Positions 35,705 to 44,131 of a stretch of DNA of 64,000 nt are shown here, one piece after another. The notes beneath the pieces are model-generated. The model did no database searches. It was not told the DNA's origin and saw only the letters and a program-made list of their open reading frames with translations. A program made the position numbers and the translations under genes. Source of the stretch: Clostridium lundense DSM 17049 (GTDB lineage Bacteria; Bacillota; Clostridia; Clostridiales; Clostridiaceae); the NCBI RefSeq assembly GCF_000619945.1, contig NZ_JHVC01000016.1:26479-90478 (forward strand). The letters run 5' to 3'. How positions within the stretch are numbered: the first letter of the stretch is position 1; every line of letters starts with the position of its first letter.

Positions 35705-36530
35705 AGAAAAATTTATAGAAAAACTCTATTAATGATATTACAAGTTCAAATAATATAAGAATAATTACCATTACTTCTAGTTTGGTTCCTCTTCTTTCAT
35801 GAGTTAGAGAAGCAAATACATCTGTAATATCTTTTAGTAACTCTGTTTTATGAGTTATTTTTTCATATCTATCTGCTATTTCAAAAAATGAAATTATTTC
35901 CATAAAAAAATGTTCTATATCTTCATTTTCCCAAGCTGCTTTAGGTTTATCTAATAACATAAGATAGGATAGAGTATTATATTTAAATCTTAATACATTA
36001 GCAGAAGTTTTAGCTAGTTGATCATCGGACATATTAAATTTACCACTATACAAAGAATTTATTATATTTTCAATACTATCTAAAACCTTGTCTATATCTA
36101 TTTCAATTTTTCTAAGAGAAGTAGATTTTGCTAGAACTAGGGATATTATGTCCAAATAATATGGTTTAAATTCATTTGCTGTCATTAGATCATTATAAAG
36201 AGCATAATCATAATCAGGGTCTATTTCTAATTTATATTCATCAACATAATCATTAGTAGTATTATTTTTTAGTGAGTTTTCTATGTTTTTTATATAATTT
36301 ATTATATCCTGTATTTCATGATATTCCATATTAATACATACCATGGAACCAAAATGATATATATATACAAATTTATTATCTGTCTCTTTAATTATTCCGT
36401 TTAATTTATTATCTGTAAGTACTAAAGGGTCTTCCCACTTAAATTTAGCAGTAATACCAAAATGAGCGGCTATGTTATTTAAAGTTATTTCATTAGCTAA
36501 AACCAAAGATTTAAAGGTCCAGCTTTCCAT
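35703..36530 (-). CDS. RMD1/YagE family (DUF155) membrane-anchored protein
   Basis: A 275-residue protein with a soluble domain and one C-terminal span (LEVMVIILILFELVISLIEFF, about residues 250-270). The start FKSLVLANEITLNNIAAHFG, the FVYIYHFGSMVCINM strand and the ERRGTKLEVMVIILI end are typical of the RMD1/YagE (DUF155) family. Eukaryotic members sit in mitochondrial membranes; the bacterial role is unknown. The ATG at 36530 follows GAAAGGAGG on the minus strand. It is monocistronic, convergent to the P-loop gene and divergent from tyrS. Confidence 0.87.
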   Translation of the reverse strand: MESWTFKSLVLANEITLNNIAAHFGITAKFKWEDPLVLTDNKLNGIIKETDNKFVYIYHFGSMVCINMEYHEIQDIINYIKNIENSLKNNTTNDYVDEYKLEIDPDYDYALYNDLMTANEFKPYYLDIISLVLAKSTSLRKIEIDIDKVLDSIENIINSLYSGKFNMSDDQLAKTSANVLRFKYNTLSYLMLLDKPKAAWENEDIEHFFMEIISFFEIADRYEKITHKTELLKDITDVFASLTHERRGTKLEVMVIILILFELVISLIEFFYKFF

Positions 36531-36615
36531 AAAAATACCTCCTTTCTAATTACATAAGCACATTGTAATTTTATCATAATTATTATCATAATTAATAGTA
36601 TAAATGTATAAAAAG

Positions 36616-36644
36616 TTGATAAAAAAATAGTTTATTTATATACT
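36616..36644 (+). promoter_or_regulatory. Promoter of tyrS
   Basis: TTGATA (36616-36621), a 17-base spacer and TATACT (36639-36644). The transcript would have a leader of only about 55 bases; no T-box sequence is present, unlike trpS. Confidence 0.75.
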
Positions 36645-36707
36645 ATAATTATATTATTATTAATTTGCATATTTATATAGAAAATTATTTACTTGGAGGT
36701 AATAAAA

Positions 36708-37928
36708 ATGAATAATGTATATGACATATTAGTAGAACGTGGCTACATAAAGCAGTTAACTCATGAAGAAGAAATAAAAGAAATGCTAAATAAGGAAAAA
36801 GTTACATTTTATATAGGATTTGATCCAACAGCAGATAGTTTACATATAGGACATTTTTTACCACTTATGATGATGGCTCATATGCAAAGAGCTGGACATA
36901 GACCTATAGCATTAGTTGGAGGGGGAACCGTTATGATAGGTGACCCTAGTGGTAAAACTGATATGAGAAAAATGTTATCTAAAGAAGCAATAGACAAAAA
37001 TGTTGCGTCTATAAAAAGCCAGCTTTCAAGATTTATAGATTTTTCTGATGATAAAGCTATACTTGCAAATAATGCAGAGTGGCTTTTAAAACTTAACTAT
37101 GTTGAATTTATAAGAGAGATAGGTGTACATTTCTCAGTAAATAAAATGCTTACAGCAGAATGCTTTAAGCAAAGGTTAGAAAAGGGATTATCATTTTTAG
37201 AATTTAATTATATGTTAATGCAAGGATATGACTTCTTAGAATTAAACAGAAGATATGGATGTGTTATGGAATTGGGAGGAGATGACCAATGGTCCAATAT
37301 GTTAGCTGGAACAGATTTAATAAGAAGAAAAGAGGGAAAACCTGCTTTTGCCATGACATGTACTTTACTTACTAACAGCGAAGGTAAGAAAATGGGTAAA
37401 ACTGAAAAAGGTGCATTATGGTTAGATAAAGAAAAAACTACTCCATATGAGTTTTATCAATACTGGAGAAATGTAGATGATGCAGATGTAGAAAAATGTT
37501 TAGCACTATTAACTTTCTTACCTATGGAAGAAGTAAAAAGATTAGCTTCTCTTCAAGGATCAGAAATTAATGAAGCAAAAAGAGTTCTTGCATATGAAGT
37601 TACAAAGCTGATTCATGGTGAAGAAGAGGCTATGAAAGCAAAAGAAGCTGCAGAAGCTTTATTTGGTGCAGGAAAAGATATGAGTAATGTACCAACAGCA
37701 GCTATTGCTAAAGATAAACTAAACGTATCTATATTAGATATACTTGTAGAAACAAAAATATTACCATCCAAAGGAGAAGGAAGAAGATTGGTACAACAGG
37801 GTGGTTTAAGTGTAAATGATGAAAAAGTTACAGATGTAAATATGGTTATAACTGAAGAAAATTTCATAGATGGCAGTATGATAGTGAAAAGAGGAAAGAA
37901 AAACTATAACAGAATAGTACTAGAATAA
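36708..37928 (+). CDS. tyrS: Tyrosyl-tRNA synthetase
   Basis: A 406-residue class I synthetase that charges tRNA-Tyr. FDPTADSLHIGHFLPL carries the HIGH motif, and the second signature is KKMGKTEKGALW (the KMSKS position). MQGYDFLELNRRYGCVMELGGDDQW forms the tyrosine pocket. The last 70 residues are an S4-like RNA-binding domain (LPSKGEGRRLVQQGGLSVN). The ATG at 36708 follows TTGGAGGT at seven bases. Clostridial tyrS genes are often T-box controlled; here the leader is too short for one. Repeat copy 5 begins within its stop codon. Confidence 0.97.
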   Translation: MNNVYDILVERGYIKQLTHEEEIKEMLNKEKVTFYIGFDPTADSLHIGHFLPLMMMAHMQRAGHRPIALVGGGTVMIGDPSGKTDMRKMLSKEAIDKNVASIKSQLSRFIDFSDDKAILANNAEWLLKLNYVEFIREIGVHFSVNKMLTAECFKQRLEKGLSFLEFNYMLMQGYDFLELNRRYGCVMELGGDDQWSNMLAGTDLIRRKEGKPAFAMTCTLLTNSEGKKMGKTEKGALWLDKEKTTPYEFYQYWRNVDDADVEKCLALLTFLPMEEVKRLASLQGSEINEAKRVLAYEVTKLIHGEEEAMKAKEAAEALFGAGKDMSNVPTAAIAKDKLNVSILDILVETKILPSKGEGRRLVQQGGLSVNDEKVTDVNMVITEENFIDGSMIVKRGKKNYNRIVLE

Positions 37929-38120
37929 AAATTGCTAGGCAATTTTTATTCAGATTACAGAGAAAAGAGCACAGAGGACAGATTTTAGATGATTTTTTCT
38001 CCGTTAACACTACAGAAAATCTTTGATAAAAATTTTTCGTAATGTTAATGGAGAAAAATTATCATTATCTGTCCTCTGTGCTCTGTAATCTGTACTCTAA
38101 AAAAGTGCTTCACACTTTTT
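37927..38120. repeat. Heptamer-arm repeat element, full copy 5
   Basis: The best preserved copy, 194 bases, filling the whole gap between tyrS and the convergent rimI. Left cap AAAAATTG CTAGG CAATTTTT (37927-37947). Left arm CAG ATTACAG AGAAAAG AGCACAG AGGACAG. Core arm TTTTTCTCCGTTAACACTAC (from 37994) and its complement near 38030-38070. Right arm CTGTCCT CTGTGCT CTGTAAT CTGTACT (38067-38096). Right cap AAAAAAGTGCTTCACACTTT, whose end is the TAA of rimI. The RNA would fold into one long hairpin on either strand. Confidence 0.9.
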
Positions 38121-38574
38121 ATATATAGTGGTTCCACATAATTAAGGCGTCTTCGCCATTGTCTGCATAATATTTTTTTCGTATGCCTTCTTGGATAAAA
38201 TTAAAATTTTTATATAGATTTATAGCAGCTGTGTTTGATTTTCTTACTTCTAAAGTCATATGTTCAACATCTTTATTTTTGCATGCTTCTATAAGTCCGT
38301 CTAAAATGAGAGATCCTACACCAATCCCCCTAAAGTCTGGATTGACCGCTATGTTTGTAATATGTCCTTCGTCTAGAATTACCCATACTCCACCATATCC
38401 AACTACTTTATCTTGTTTTAATGCTACTAAATAAATAGCCTGTTTATTATCAACAATCTCTTTTTTTATAGATTCTTTACTCCAAGATATGGGAAAACTT
38501 AGATTGCTTATTTTAAATATTTCATCTACATGATGTGGATCAGCTTTACATATTTTTATTTCATTACTAATCAT
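38119..38574 (-). CDS. rimI: Ribosomal protein alanine N-acetyltransferase
   Basis: A 151-residue GNAT-fold acetyltransferase; RimI acetylates the N-terminal alanine of ribosomal protein S18 in E. coli. The acetyl-CoA motif is RGIGVGSLIL near residues 77-86, preceded by HITNIAVNPDF and followed by LEVRKSNTAAINLYKNFNF. ISWSKESIKKEI near residue 30 is also typical. The ATG at 38574 overlaps the end of tsaB by eight bases, giving a translationally coupled tsaE-tsaB-rimI operon, a common clostridial order. The stop lies in the end hairpin of repeat copy 5. Confidence 0.93.
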   Translation of the reverse strand: MISNEIKICKADPHHVDEIFKISNLSFPISWSKESIKKEIVDNKQAIYLVALKQDKVVGYGGVWVILDEGHITNIAVNPDFRGIGVGSLILDGLIEACKNKDVEHMTLEVRKSNTAAINLYKNFNFIQEGIRKKYYADNGEDALIMWNHYI

Positions 38575-39280
38575 TAATATCAGCGCCTTTTTTCTTTTCA
38601 TATTCTCTTTCAGCTTGAGATTTTCTAAGATATATTGGAGCAAATTCATATATATCTTCTTTTAATCCTTTTTTTAATAAATTCAGTCCAATTTCTCCTA
38701 GAGAAGAAGCTTTAACAAAGTTTAAGCTTATTGGAGCAAAAGATACTTTGGGTAGTTTTTCTTTTAGCATTTCACAAAACTTAGGGACACCATCACCTAT
38801 GAAAGTTACTTTTTCATTATATTTTATTAATATATCAATTAAGTCATCAATTGCCATAGGGGAATAATCAATTAATTTTTCTAAATTACTATCATTAAAT
38901 TTATATATAGCTGTATAAACATTATTTCTTAAGGCATCTAATATTGGACAAATGATTCCATCAGTATAAGATAAATTATATGCAAGAGCATCTAAAGAAG
39001 AAACAGATATAAAAGGCTTTTGGATTCCTTGGCTTAAGCCTTTTATTGTAGCAGCACCAATTCGAAGACCTGTGAATGAACCAGGTCCTTTAGATACAAC
39101 GAAACCATCAATATCAGAAATTTTTAAATTTAAATTTTTTAATAGATAATCAATCATATTCATAAGAATAACAGAATGTTGTTTTTTATAATTAAAAGTT
39201 ACTTCACCCAATAATTTTTCATCTTCTATAATGGCACAAGTAGCTGACTCAGTAGCTGAGTCTAAACTTAATATTTTCAT
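38567..39280 (-). CDS. tsaB: tRNA threonylcarbamoyladenosine synthesis protein TsaB
   Basis: A 237-residue ASKHA-fold protein that partners TsaD in placing the t6A modification at position 37 of ANN-decoding tRNAs. MKILSLDSATESATCAI is the first phosphate-type motif, and VSKGPGSFTGLRIGAATIKGL near residues 62-82 is the TsaB hallmark. ISVSSLDALAYNL follows. It lacks the metal-binding HIEGH motif of TsaD, as expected. The start overlaps the tsaE stop by four bases (ATGA). TsaD is encoded about 10 kb away on the other strand. Confidence 0.96.
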   Translation of the reverse strand: MKILSLDSATESATCAIIEDEKLLGEVTFNYKKQHSVILMNMIDYLLKNLNLKISDIDGFVVSKGPGSFTGLRIGAATIKGLSQGIQKPFISVSSLDALAYNLSYTDGIICPILDALRNNVYTAIYKFNDSNLEKLIDYSPMAIDDLIDILIKYNEKVTFIGDGVPKFCEMLKEKLPKVSFAPISLNFVKASSLGEIGLNLLKKGLKEDIYEFAPIYLRKSQAEREYEKKKGADIND

Positions 39281-39735
39281 AGTTTAATCTCCTTTATGTA
39301 ATTATATCTTTCACCAAAATTTTTTAATGTTATTTTTCTTGAATTTTCATTTTCATTATTTATTTTTTCTATAGTTATAGTTAAATGCTCATCTGGGATA
39401 AGTTCTTCTATATAGTTAGCCCATTCTATTACACTTACACCTTCACTAAATATATATTCATCAAAGCCTATTGCTGCTATTTCATCTGGATCATTTACTC
39501 TATATACATCAAAATGATAAAATTTTAATCTACCATCATATTCATTAACAATATTAAAAGTTGGACTTGTTATATGTTCGTGTATATCTAATCCTTCAGC
39601 TATACCCTTTGTAAGATGAGTTTTACCAGTTCCAAGATCCCCGATAAGGCAAATTATATCGCCAGGTTTAGCTAATTTACCTATTTGGCGTCCTATATTC
39701 ATAGTTTGTTCTATACTTTCTACAAAAAACTCCAT
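39277..39735 (-). CDS. tsaE: tRNA threonylcarbamoyladenosine synthesis ATPase TsaE
   Basis: A 152-residue P-loop ATPase required for cycling of the TsaB-TsaD complex in t6A synthesis. Walker A is GDLGTGKTHLTKGIAEGL near residues 33-50, SPTFNIVNEYDG is the switch region, and FYHFDVYRVNDPDEI with SVIEWANYI are family hallmarks. Ribosome-binding site AGTAGGT precedes the ATG at 39735. It is the first gene of the tsaE-tsaB-rimI operon. Length is normal. Confidence 0.96.
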   Translation of the reverse strand: MEFFVESIEQTMNIGRQIGKLAKPGDIICLIGDLGTGKTHLTKGIAEGLDIHEHITSPTFNIVNEYDGRLKFYHFDVYRVNDPDEIAAIGFDEYIFSEGVSVIEWANYIEELIPDEHLTITIEKINNENENSRKITLKNFGERYNYIKEIKL

Positions 39736-39818
39736 TTAATGAACCTACTTTCTAATTTAATATTATACACATATTTTATCCAAAAAAGCTAAAAAAGAAA
39801 AGGCAACTTTCAATTACC

Positions 39819-41084
39819 CTAATGTTCTAATGGGTTTTTCTCAATATAACCTAATGATCCTTTTAAGTAGCTTAAGGCTTTTTCACATATAAAGTTTTCT
39901 TTTACCATTTCGTCCATTATAGCAAAGGTTTTATCATCGCTTAGCCCTTTTCTATAAGGTCTATCTTCCGTTAAGGCTTGATATATATCACATACAGACA
40001 TAATTCTTGATTCCTCAGAGAGATTATCAGCACATAAACCTCTAGGATAGCCATTACCATTTAATTTTTCATGATGGTTAGAAGCCCATTCGCTTATATC
40101 TGGTATATCTTCTATTCTATCCAATATTATTTTTGTATAATATACATGAGATTTAATAATAGAAAATTCATCACTAGACAATGAAGAATTTTTATCTAGT
40201 ATTTTAGTAGGAACAGCTAATTTTCCTATATCATGGAGTAATCCAGCAATTCTCATTTTTATACACTTTTCTTCTGGATAGTTTAAATATTTAGAAACTT
40301 TATATGCTAAATTTGATATACTATGAGAATGTTTCGCGGTGAATTTACTCTTATTATCTATTATTTGCGAAAACATGTAAGCTATTTCTTCAAATTGGTG
40401 AATATCTAAATATATATTTAGATTAGGGCATATACTATCCAATATAAAGTCCATAGAAAGTATGTTTTCTAGATTAAACCAAAAGTTGTCTCTTTTTGAA
40501 CAATTTAAAAAGGCATCTACTAAATCAGCAGAAAATATTTTTTTGGAATTTCCCTTTACCCAGTTAATTATTCTATTTTTCTGTTTAAATGAAGGCTTTT
40601 TTTCTGAATAGGAGACATCTACTAGATCAGCTAATCGAATTATTTGGCTTTCTATTGGTATATCATTACCTAAAACTTTCATAGCTCCAGTGCCATCAAA
40701 ATTTTCATGGTGATAAAGAATTATATCAGAGAGGTTATTGAAAATAGGAAAGTTCTTAGTTATGTTAGCACCTATTGTACAATGCTCATATATATAAGTA
40801 TGAGAATTATGGCTTTGATTCAAACAACTTGCGGCACCTATATCATGTAGTAAAGAAGCTATGTAAATTAATTTTCGACTGTTTTCAGGTAAATTGAGTT
40901 GACATGCTAATTCAAGAGAGATATAGGCTGTTCTTTGAGCATGATGCATGAATTTGTGCTCTGAATAATTTATATTCGTGACATCTTCTATAATTTCTTT
41001 ATCTGATTCATCCATTGAACTTATTTCAGCTAAATCCAGAGCTATGGAGATAGAACGAATTATTTTATCAAAATTAATTTTCAT
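39819..41084 (-). CDS. Tandem HD / HD-GYP domain protein
   Basis: A 421-residue cytosolic protein with two HD domains. The first (about residues 45-190) has LLHDIGAAS and HHENFDGTGAM, a degenerate HD-GYP form. The second (about 245-410) has GLLHDIGKLAVP, HVYYTKIIL, HHEKLNGNGYPRGL and CDIYQALTEDRPYR, matching an HD-GYP phosphodiesterase closely. The likely substrate is cyclic di-GMP or a related dinucleotide, with the second domain active and the first perhaps structural. No sensor or receiver domain is attached. The ATG at 41084 follows GTGAGG on the minus strand. It is divergent from the ZnuA-like lipoprotein gene. Confidence 0.88.
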   Translation of the reverse strand: MKINFDKIIRSISIALDLAEISSMDESDKEIIEDVTNINYSEHKFMHHAQRTAYISLELACQLNLPENSRKLIYIASLLHDIGAASCLNQSHNSHTYIYEHCTIGANITKNFPIFNNLSDIILYHHENFDGTGAMKVLGNDIPIESQIIRLADLVDVSYSEKKPSFKQKNRIINWVKGNSKKIFSADLVDAFLNCSKRDNFWFNLENILSMDFILDSICPNLNIYLDIHQFEEIAYMFSQIIDNKSKFTAKHSHSISNLAYKVSKYLNYPEEKCIKMRIAGLLHDIGKLAVPTKILDKNSSLSSDEFSIIKSHVYYTKIILDRIEDIPDISEWASNHHEKLNGNGYPRGLCADNLSEESRIMSVCDIYQALTEDRPYRKGLSDDKTFAIMDEMVKENFICEKALSYLKGSLGYIEKNPLEH

Positions 41085-41154
41085 ATTTTTACCTCACTAA
41101 TTGAAATTTGGTAAATATATTTTAACATAACTAATAATATTAATAAATAATAGT

Positions 41155-41183
41155 TTGCAATACATAATTCAATTATGTAAAAT
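41155..41183 (+). promoter_or_regulatory. Promoter of the ZnuA-like lipoprotein gene
   Basis: TTGCAA (41155-41160), a 17-base spacer TACATAATTCAATTATG and TAAAAT (41178-41183). The spacer holds the inverted repeat CATAATTCAATTATG, a possible operator. Confidence 0.6.
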
Positions 41184-41219
41184 ATATATAAATGTATGTA
41201 TTTGTAAGAGGTGAAAGAC

Positions 41220-42131
41220 TTGAAAAAGAGTTTATATATAGTATTAGTGTGCTGTTCTATTATTTTTTTTGCTTGTGGAAATAAAAATAATAGCGAGGTA
41301 TTGGAAAGAGTAAGTATGAATGTAAAAAAAAATAATGAAGTTAATTTAAACATTGCAGTAACAGATAAGTTTTTATATTTTATGACAAAAGATATTATAA
41401 AGGATAAACACTTTGTGCAATATATGTTTAAAAATAAAGAGGAGGAATTTAATTATATATATTCTGATGATAGTTTAAATAATATTAGTAAGCAGGATCT
41501 ATTTATATATAATGGAGCGGGATTGGAGCCTTGGATAAATGAATTTTTAGATAAATTAAATAAGAGTAAAGTAGGAATAATAAATATTTCAAGAGGAGTA
41601 AATTTATTATCTTATAATAAACAAGTAAAGTATAAGAATTTAATTTTGAAAGAAAATCCTTATTATTGGCTTAACATAGATAATTACAAGATAGCATTAT
41701 TAAATATCAAAAATTCTATACAAGATAGGGATCCAAGAAATAGAGATTATTATGAAAAGAATTTTACTAACAAATTAAAAGAATTAGAGATTTATGAAAA
41801 GAAATTTAAGGAAATGGGAAACAAGTTTAAGGATTATGTTATATTCTATAATGAAGATGAAATAGAATATTTTATAAAATATTCTAATATGAAAGTTACT
41901 AAATTAGTAGGGAATGAAAAGGATGAAGATATAAAAGGAAAAATAAATGATAATAAAAACATTATTTTCTTATATAGTAATGATGCAGAGCTTAAGAAAA
42001 ATGCAGAATTAATGAAAAAATATAATATTAAGCCAGTAAAGCTAATTGTATATAAGGAAAATATGGATTATATAAGTATATTAAAATATAATATTAATAA
42101 TTTAGAAGCTATTTTAAAGAGTAGTAAATAG
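41220..42131 (+). CDS. ZnuA-like substrate-binding lipoprotein, atypical
   Basis: A 303-residue lipoprotein with signal MKKSLYIVLVCCSIIFFACG (lipobox FFAC). NGAGLEPWINEFLDK and ENPYYWLNIDNYKIALLNI match the cluster A-I zinc/manganese-binding proteins (ZnuA, AdcA, PsaA). The usual metal ligand in the DPHVWLDP motif is replaced: here NPYYWLN, with Tyr for His, and there is almost no other His. Metal binding in the normal way is therefore doubtful. No permease or ATPase gene is adjacent. The start is TTG at 41220, six bases after AGAGGTG; a GTG at 41211 overlaps that site. The Lys-rich composition is unusual for the family. Confidence 0.75.
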   Translation: MKKSLYIVLVCCSIIFFACGNKNNSEVLERVSMNVKKNNEVNLNIAVTDKFLYFMTKDIIKDKHFVQYMFKNKEEEFNYIYSDDSLNNISKQDLFIYNGAGLEPWINEFLDKLNKSKVGIINISRGVNLLSYNKQVKYKNLILKENPYYWLNIDNYKIALLNIKNSIQDRDPRNRDYYEKNFTNKLKELEIYEKKFKEMGNKFKDYVIFYNEDEIEYFIKYSNMKVTKLVGNEKDEDIKGKINDNKNIIFLYSNDAELKKNAELMKKYNIKPVKLIVYKENMDYISILKYNINNLEAILKSSK

Positions 42132-42149
42132 CTTCTAAAGCTATTTACT
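42123..42149 (+). promoter_or_regulatory. Hairpin between lipoprotein and zinc-ribbon genes
   Basis: AGTAAATAGCTT pairs perfectly with AAGCTATTTACT around CTA. It includes the stop codon of the lipoprotein gene and lies just before the ribosome-binding site GGAGGAG of the next gene. Without a T tract it is not an obvious terminator. Confidence 0.6.
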
Positions 42150-42163
42150 ATGGAGGAGAGGCA

Positions 42164-42544
42164 ATGTTTTTTATTGGCATATTTGGTATTGAGCAAAGAA
42201 AAAAGAGTATAAAATTTATACAAAATATTATATGTAAAGCTTGTGGAAATATGTCAAGCTATGAATTAATAAAAGTATGTGAAGTATTTCATTTCTTCTT
42301 TATACCAATTTTTAAGTGGAATAAAAGATATTATTTAGTTTCAAGATGTTGTAATTCCATATTTGAAATACCTTTAGAAATTGGGGAAGGGTTAGAAGAA
42401 GGAAAGGAAATTAACATAGAGGATTCATACTTGAAAGAAGTGTATAAACAATATAATTCCAGGGAAATAATTTGTCGTAACTGTAGAAATATAGTAGATA
42501 GTTCTTTTCAATATTGTCCTCATTGTGGAGCAAAATTAAAATAA
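42164..42544 (+). CDS. Zinc-ribbon protein, 126 residues
   Basis: A 126-residue protein with a CKACGN pair near residues 24-29, a CC dipeptide in SRCCNSIFEIP near 62, and a C-terminal zinc ribbon CRNCRNIVDSSFQYCPHCGAK near residues 104-124. The N-terminus MFFIGIFGIEQRKK is hydrophobic but too short for a clear span. Related clostridial proteins are annotated only as zinc-ribbon domain proteins. It follows the lipoprotein gene after 32 bases and may be co-transcribed. The ATG follows GGAGGAG. Function unknown. Confidence 0.82.
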   Translation: MFFIGIFGIEQRKKSIKFIQNIICKACGNMSSYELIKVCEVFHFFFIPIFKWNKRYYLVSRCCNSIFEIPLEIGEGLEEGKEINIEDSYLKEVYKQYNSREIICRNCRNIVDSSFQYCPHCGAKLK

Positions 42545-42555
42545 TAAAAAAATAG

Positions 42556-42584
42556 TTGACCATTGTAATATGCTGTGCTATAAT
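42556..42584 (+). promoter_or_regulatory. tRNA-Trp promoter
   Basis: TTGACC (42556-42561), a 17-base spacer and TATAAT (42579-42584), 15 bases before the tRNA. Confidence 0.87.
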
Positions 42585-42598
42585 AAGACTCGTAACGA

Positions 42599-42674
42599 AG
42601 GGGTATAGCTCAATTGGTAGAGTAGCGGTCTCCAAAACCGTTGGTTCCGGGTTCAAGTCCTCGTGCCCCTGCCA
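42599..42674 (+). tRNA. tRNA-Trp (CCA anticodon)
   Basis: A 76-base cloverleaf. Acceptor stem AGGGGTA pairs with TGCCCCT and is followed by the encoded GCCA end. The D arm is GCTCAATTGGTAGAGT, the anticodon stem-loop GCGGTCTCCAAAACCG carries CCA, and the T arm contains GGTTCAAGTCC. It is a single gene with its own promoter and terminator. It supplies the ligand sensed by the trpS T-box at 25830-26099. Confidence 0.97.
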
Positions 42675-42680
42675 TAAGGA

Positions 42681-42713
42681 AAACCAGTAACTGTAAAGGT
42701 TACTGGTTTTTTT
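42681..42713 (+). terminator. tRNA-Trp terminator
   Basis: AAACCAGTAAC pairs with GTTACTGGTTT around TGTAAAG, followed by TTTT. Confidence 0.93.
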
Positions 42714-42906
42714 ATACACATATTTAACTGGGTGATTTTTAAGCATTTGGTTGTCTTTAAAAATATATGCTTAAGAATCACTATTTTTTATAGAAAATTT
42801 TCTGATTTGTTTGTTTTCTTAAAGCTACTATGAGAAATGCAAAAAGATAAACTATTCAACAATACATGGTGTATGGTACAATATAGAAGAAAAGGGAGGA
42901 GTTGCA

Positions 42907-43968
42907 ATGAAAGTAAAAATGAACAAAATGTTGATAACAATAATGATTGCAATTTTTATTATTACACCAGTCTCTGTATTTGCTTCTACAAATAAAAAAA
43001 GAATAGAGGTTATGTTTAATAAAACTAATATTAAAATAAATGGAGTTAATTTTAATGGCAATAGGATGGTATATAACGGGACAATATATCTACCAATAAA
43101 GAATATTGCTAGATTATTTAATTTGTCTATTTACACTTATGAACCTACTAAGACAATATATATAGGACAGGTACCTGCTGGAGAAATTCCGCGAAATATT
43201 AAGCAAGCAAATAAAAATACAAAAGATGTACTTATTTCAAAAGAATTGAGTAGTATTGATGTTGTTCTTAATAGTATTAATGTTAAAGTTCATGGTGAAA
43301 AAATTAAATCAGATACTATACTTTATAATAATGAGGTTTTTGTATCATTACAAGAGGTTTGTAAAATACTTGGTATTGATTTTAATTATTACAAACCAAC
43401 ATCAACAATATATGTGGGAATGATTCCTCAAAATGAGATTCCATATGATGTATATAAAAAATGGTCTTATAACGAAAAGAAAACTTTAGACTCAAAACCA
43501 GCATTAGGAGAAATGCAGGGATGGTATAAACTTACAGGACATGAGTATGAGAATATTGCTGATATTTATTATAAATTAGATGGAAGTGTCTTAAGTGTAA
43601 TAGTAAAAGATATTAGGAAAGTTGATTTAAATAAAATTGTAGAGTGGACAAATGATGATGGCACAAAAATGTATAATAGATTAGGGGATATATATACATT
43701 ATTCTCTAGTTTTAGCCAATATTCATGTGAATGGTTTAGTGAAAAATTTGGAGCAATTTATGGTGAATGGCTAATGGTGAGCAGTATACAAGCAGATAAT
43801 ATAGTTTTAGATTACTTGCAACAAACTGGACAAATGCAAAAGCAAAACAATGTAACATTAACTCCAGATGCAGAATATGAAGTTATAGAATCAGAAAATG
43901 AGGAAATTAGTACAGAAGAAATGATAAGGAATATTGAAAAGTATATGGAAAGTCAAAAAAATAAATAA
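42907..43968 (+). CDS. Secreted protein with two stalk (copper amine oxidase N-like) domains
   Basis: A 353-residue secreted protein. The signal peptide spans about residues 1-26 (KMLITIMIAIFIITPVSVFA). Two similar modules follow: about residues 33-95, ending IYIGQVPAGEIP, and about 115-180, ending IYVGMIPQNEIP. Each has the stalk-domain pattern V/INGxxF..LYNGxxYLPIKNIA. The C-terminal 170 residues contain GEMQGWYKLTGHEYENIADIYYK and are not recognised. Similar clostridial proteins are cell-surface proteins of unknown role. The ATG follows GGGAGGA. A TACAAT box with a weak -35 lies just upstream (42855-42882). Confidence 0.83.
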   Translation: MKVKMNKMLITIMIAIFIITPVSVFASTNKKRIEVMFNKTNIKINGVNFNGNRMVYNGTIYLPIKNIARLFNLSIYTYEPTKTIYIGQVPAGEIPRNIKQANKNTKDVLISKELSSIDVVLNSINVKVHGEKIKSDTILYNNEVFVSLQEVCKILGIDFNYYKPTSTIYVGMIPQNEIPYDVYKKWSYNEKKTLDSKPALGEMQGWYKLTGHEYENIADIYYKLDGSVLSVIVKDIRKVDLNKIVEWTNDDGTKMYNRLGDIYTLFSSFSQYSCEWFSEKFGAIYGEWLMVSSIQADNIVLDYLQQTGQMQKQNNVTLTPDAEYEVIESENEEISTEEMIRNIEKYMESQKNK

Positions 43969-43987
43969 TACATTAATAATACATTAA

Positions 43988-44025
43988 TAATAAAAGCACT
44001 TACTTAATTGTAGGTGCTTTTATTA
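43988..44025 (+). terminator. Terminator of the stalk-domain gene
   Basis: TAATAAAAGCAC pairs perfectly with GTGCTTTTATTA around TTACTTAATTGTAG. The run of T is inside the right arm. Confidence 0.8.
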
Positions 44026-44096
44026 TGCTCTGAAAGAGAGTTAAATATATGACAATATCATCAATTGCATTAAATTTTTTTATAAACATATTACGA

Positions 44097-44131
44097 CTTA
44101 TACTCTGAAAAAAGTGCAGATCATTTTTTTA
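44097..44131. repeat. Heptamer-arm repeat element, terminal fragment 7
   Basis: Only the right end remains: TATACTCTG and the cap AAAAAAGTGCAGATCATTTT. As in copies 4 and 5 the cap overlaps the stop codon of the convergent gene, here the L,D-transpeptidase. An earlier TGCTCTGAAAG (44026-44036) may be another remnant. Confidence 0.6.

Noticed and set aside
36531..36707. T-box leader expected before tyrS
   Set aside because: No AGGTGGCACCGCG-like sequence or specifier structure is present, and the promoter at 36616-36644 leaves too short a leader.
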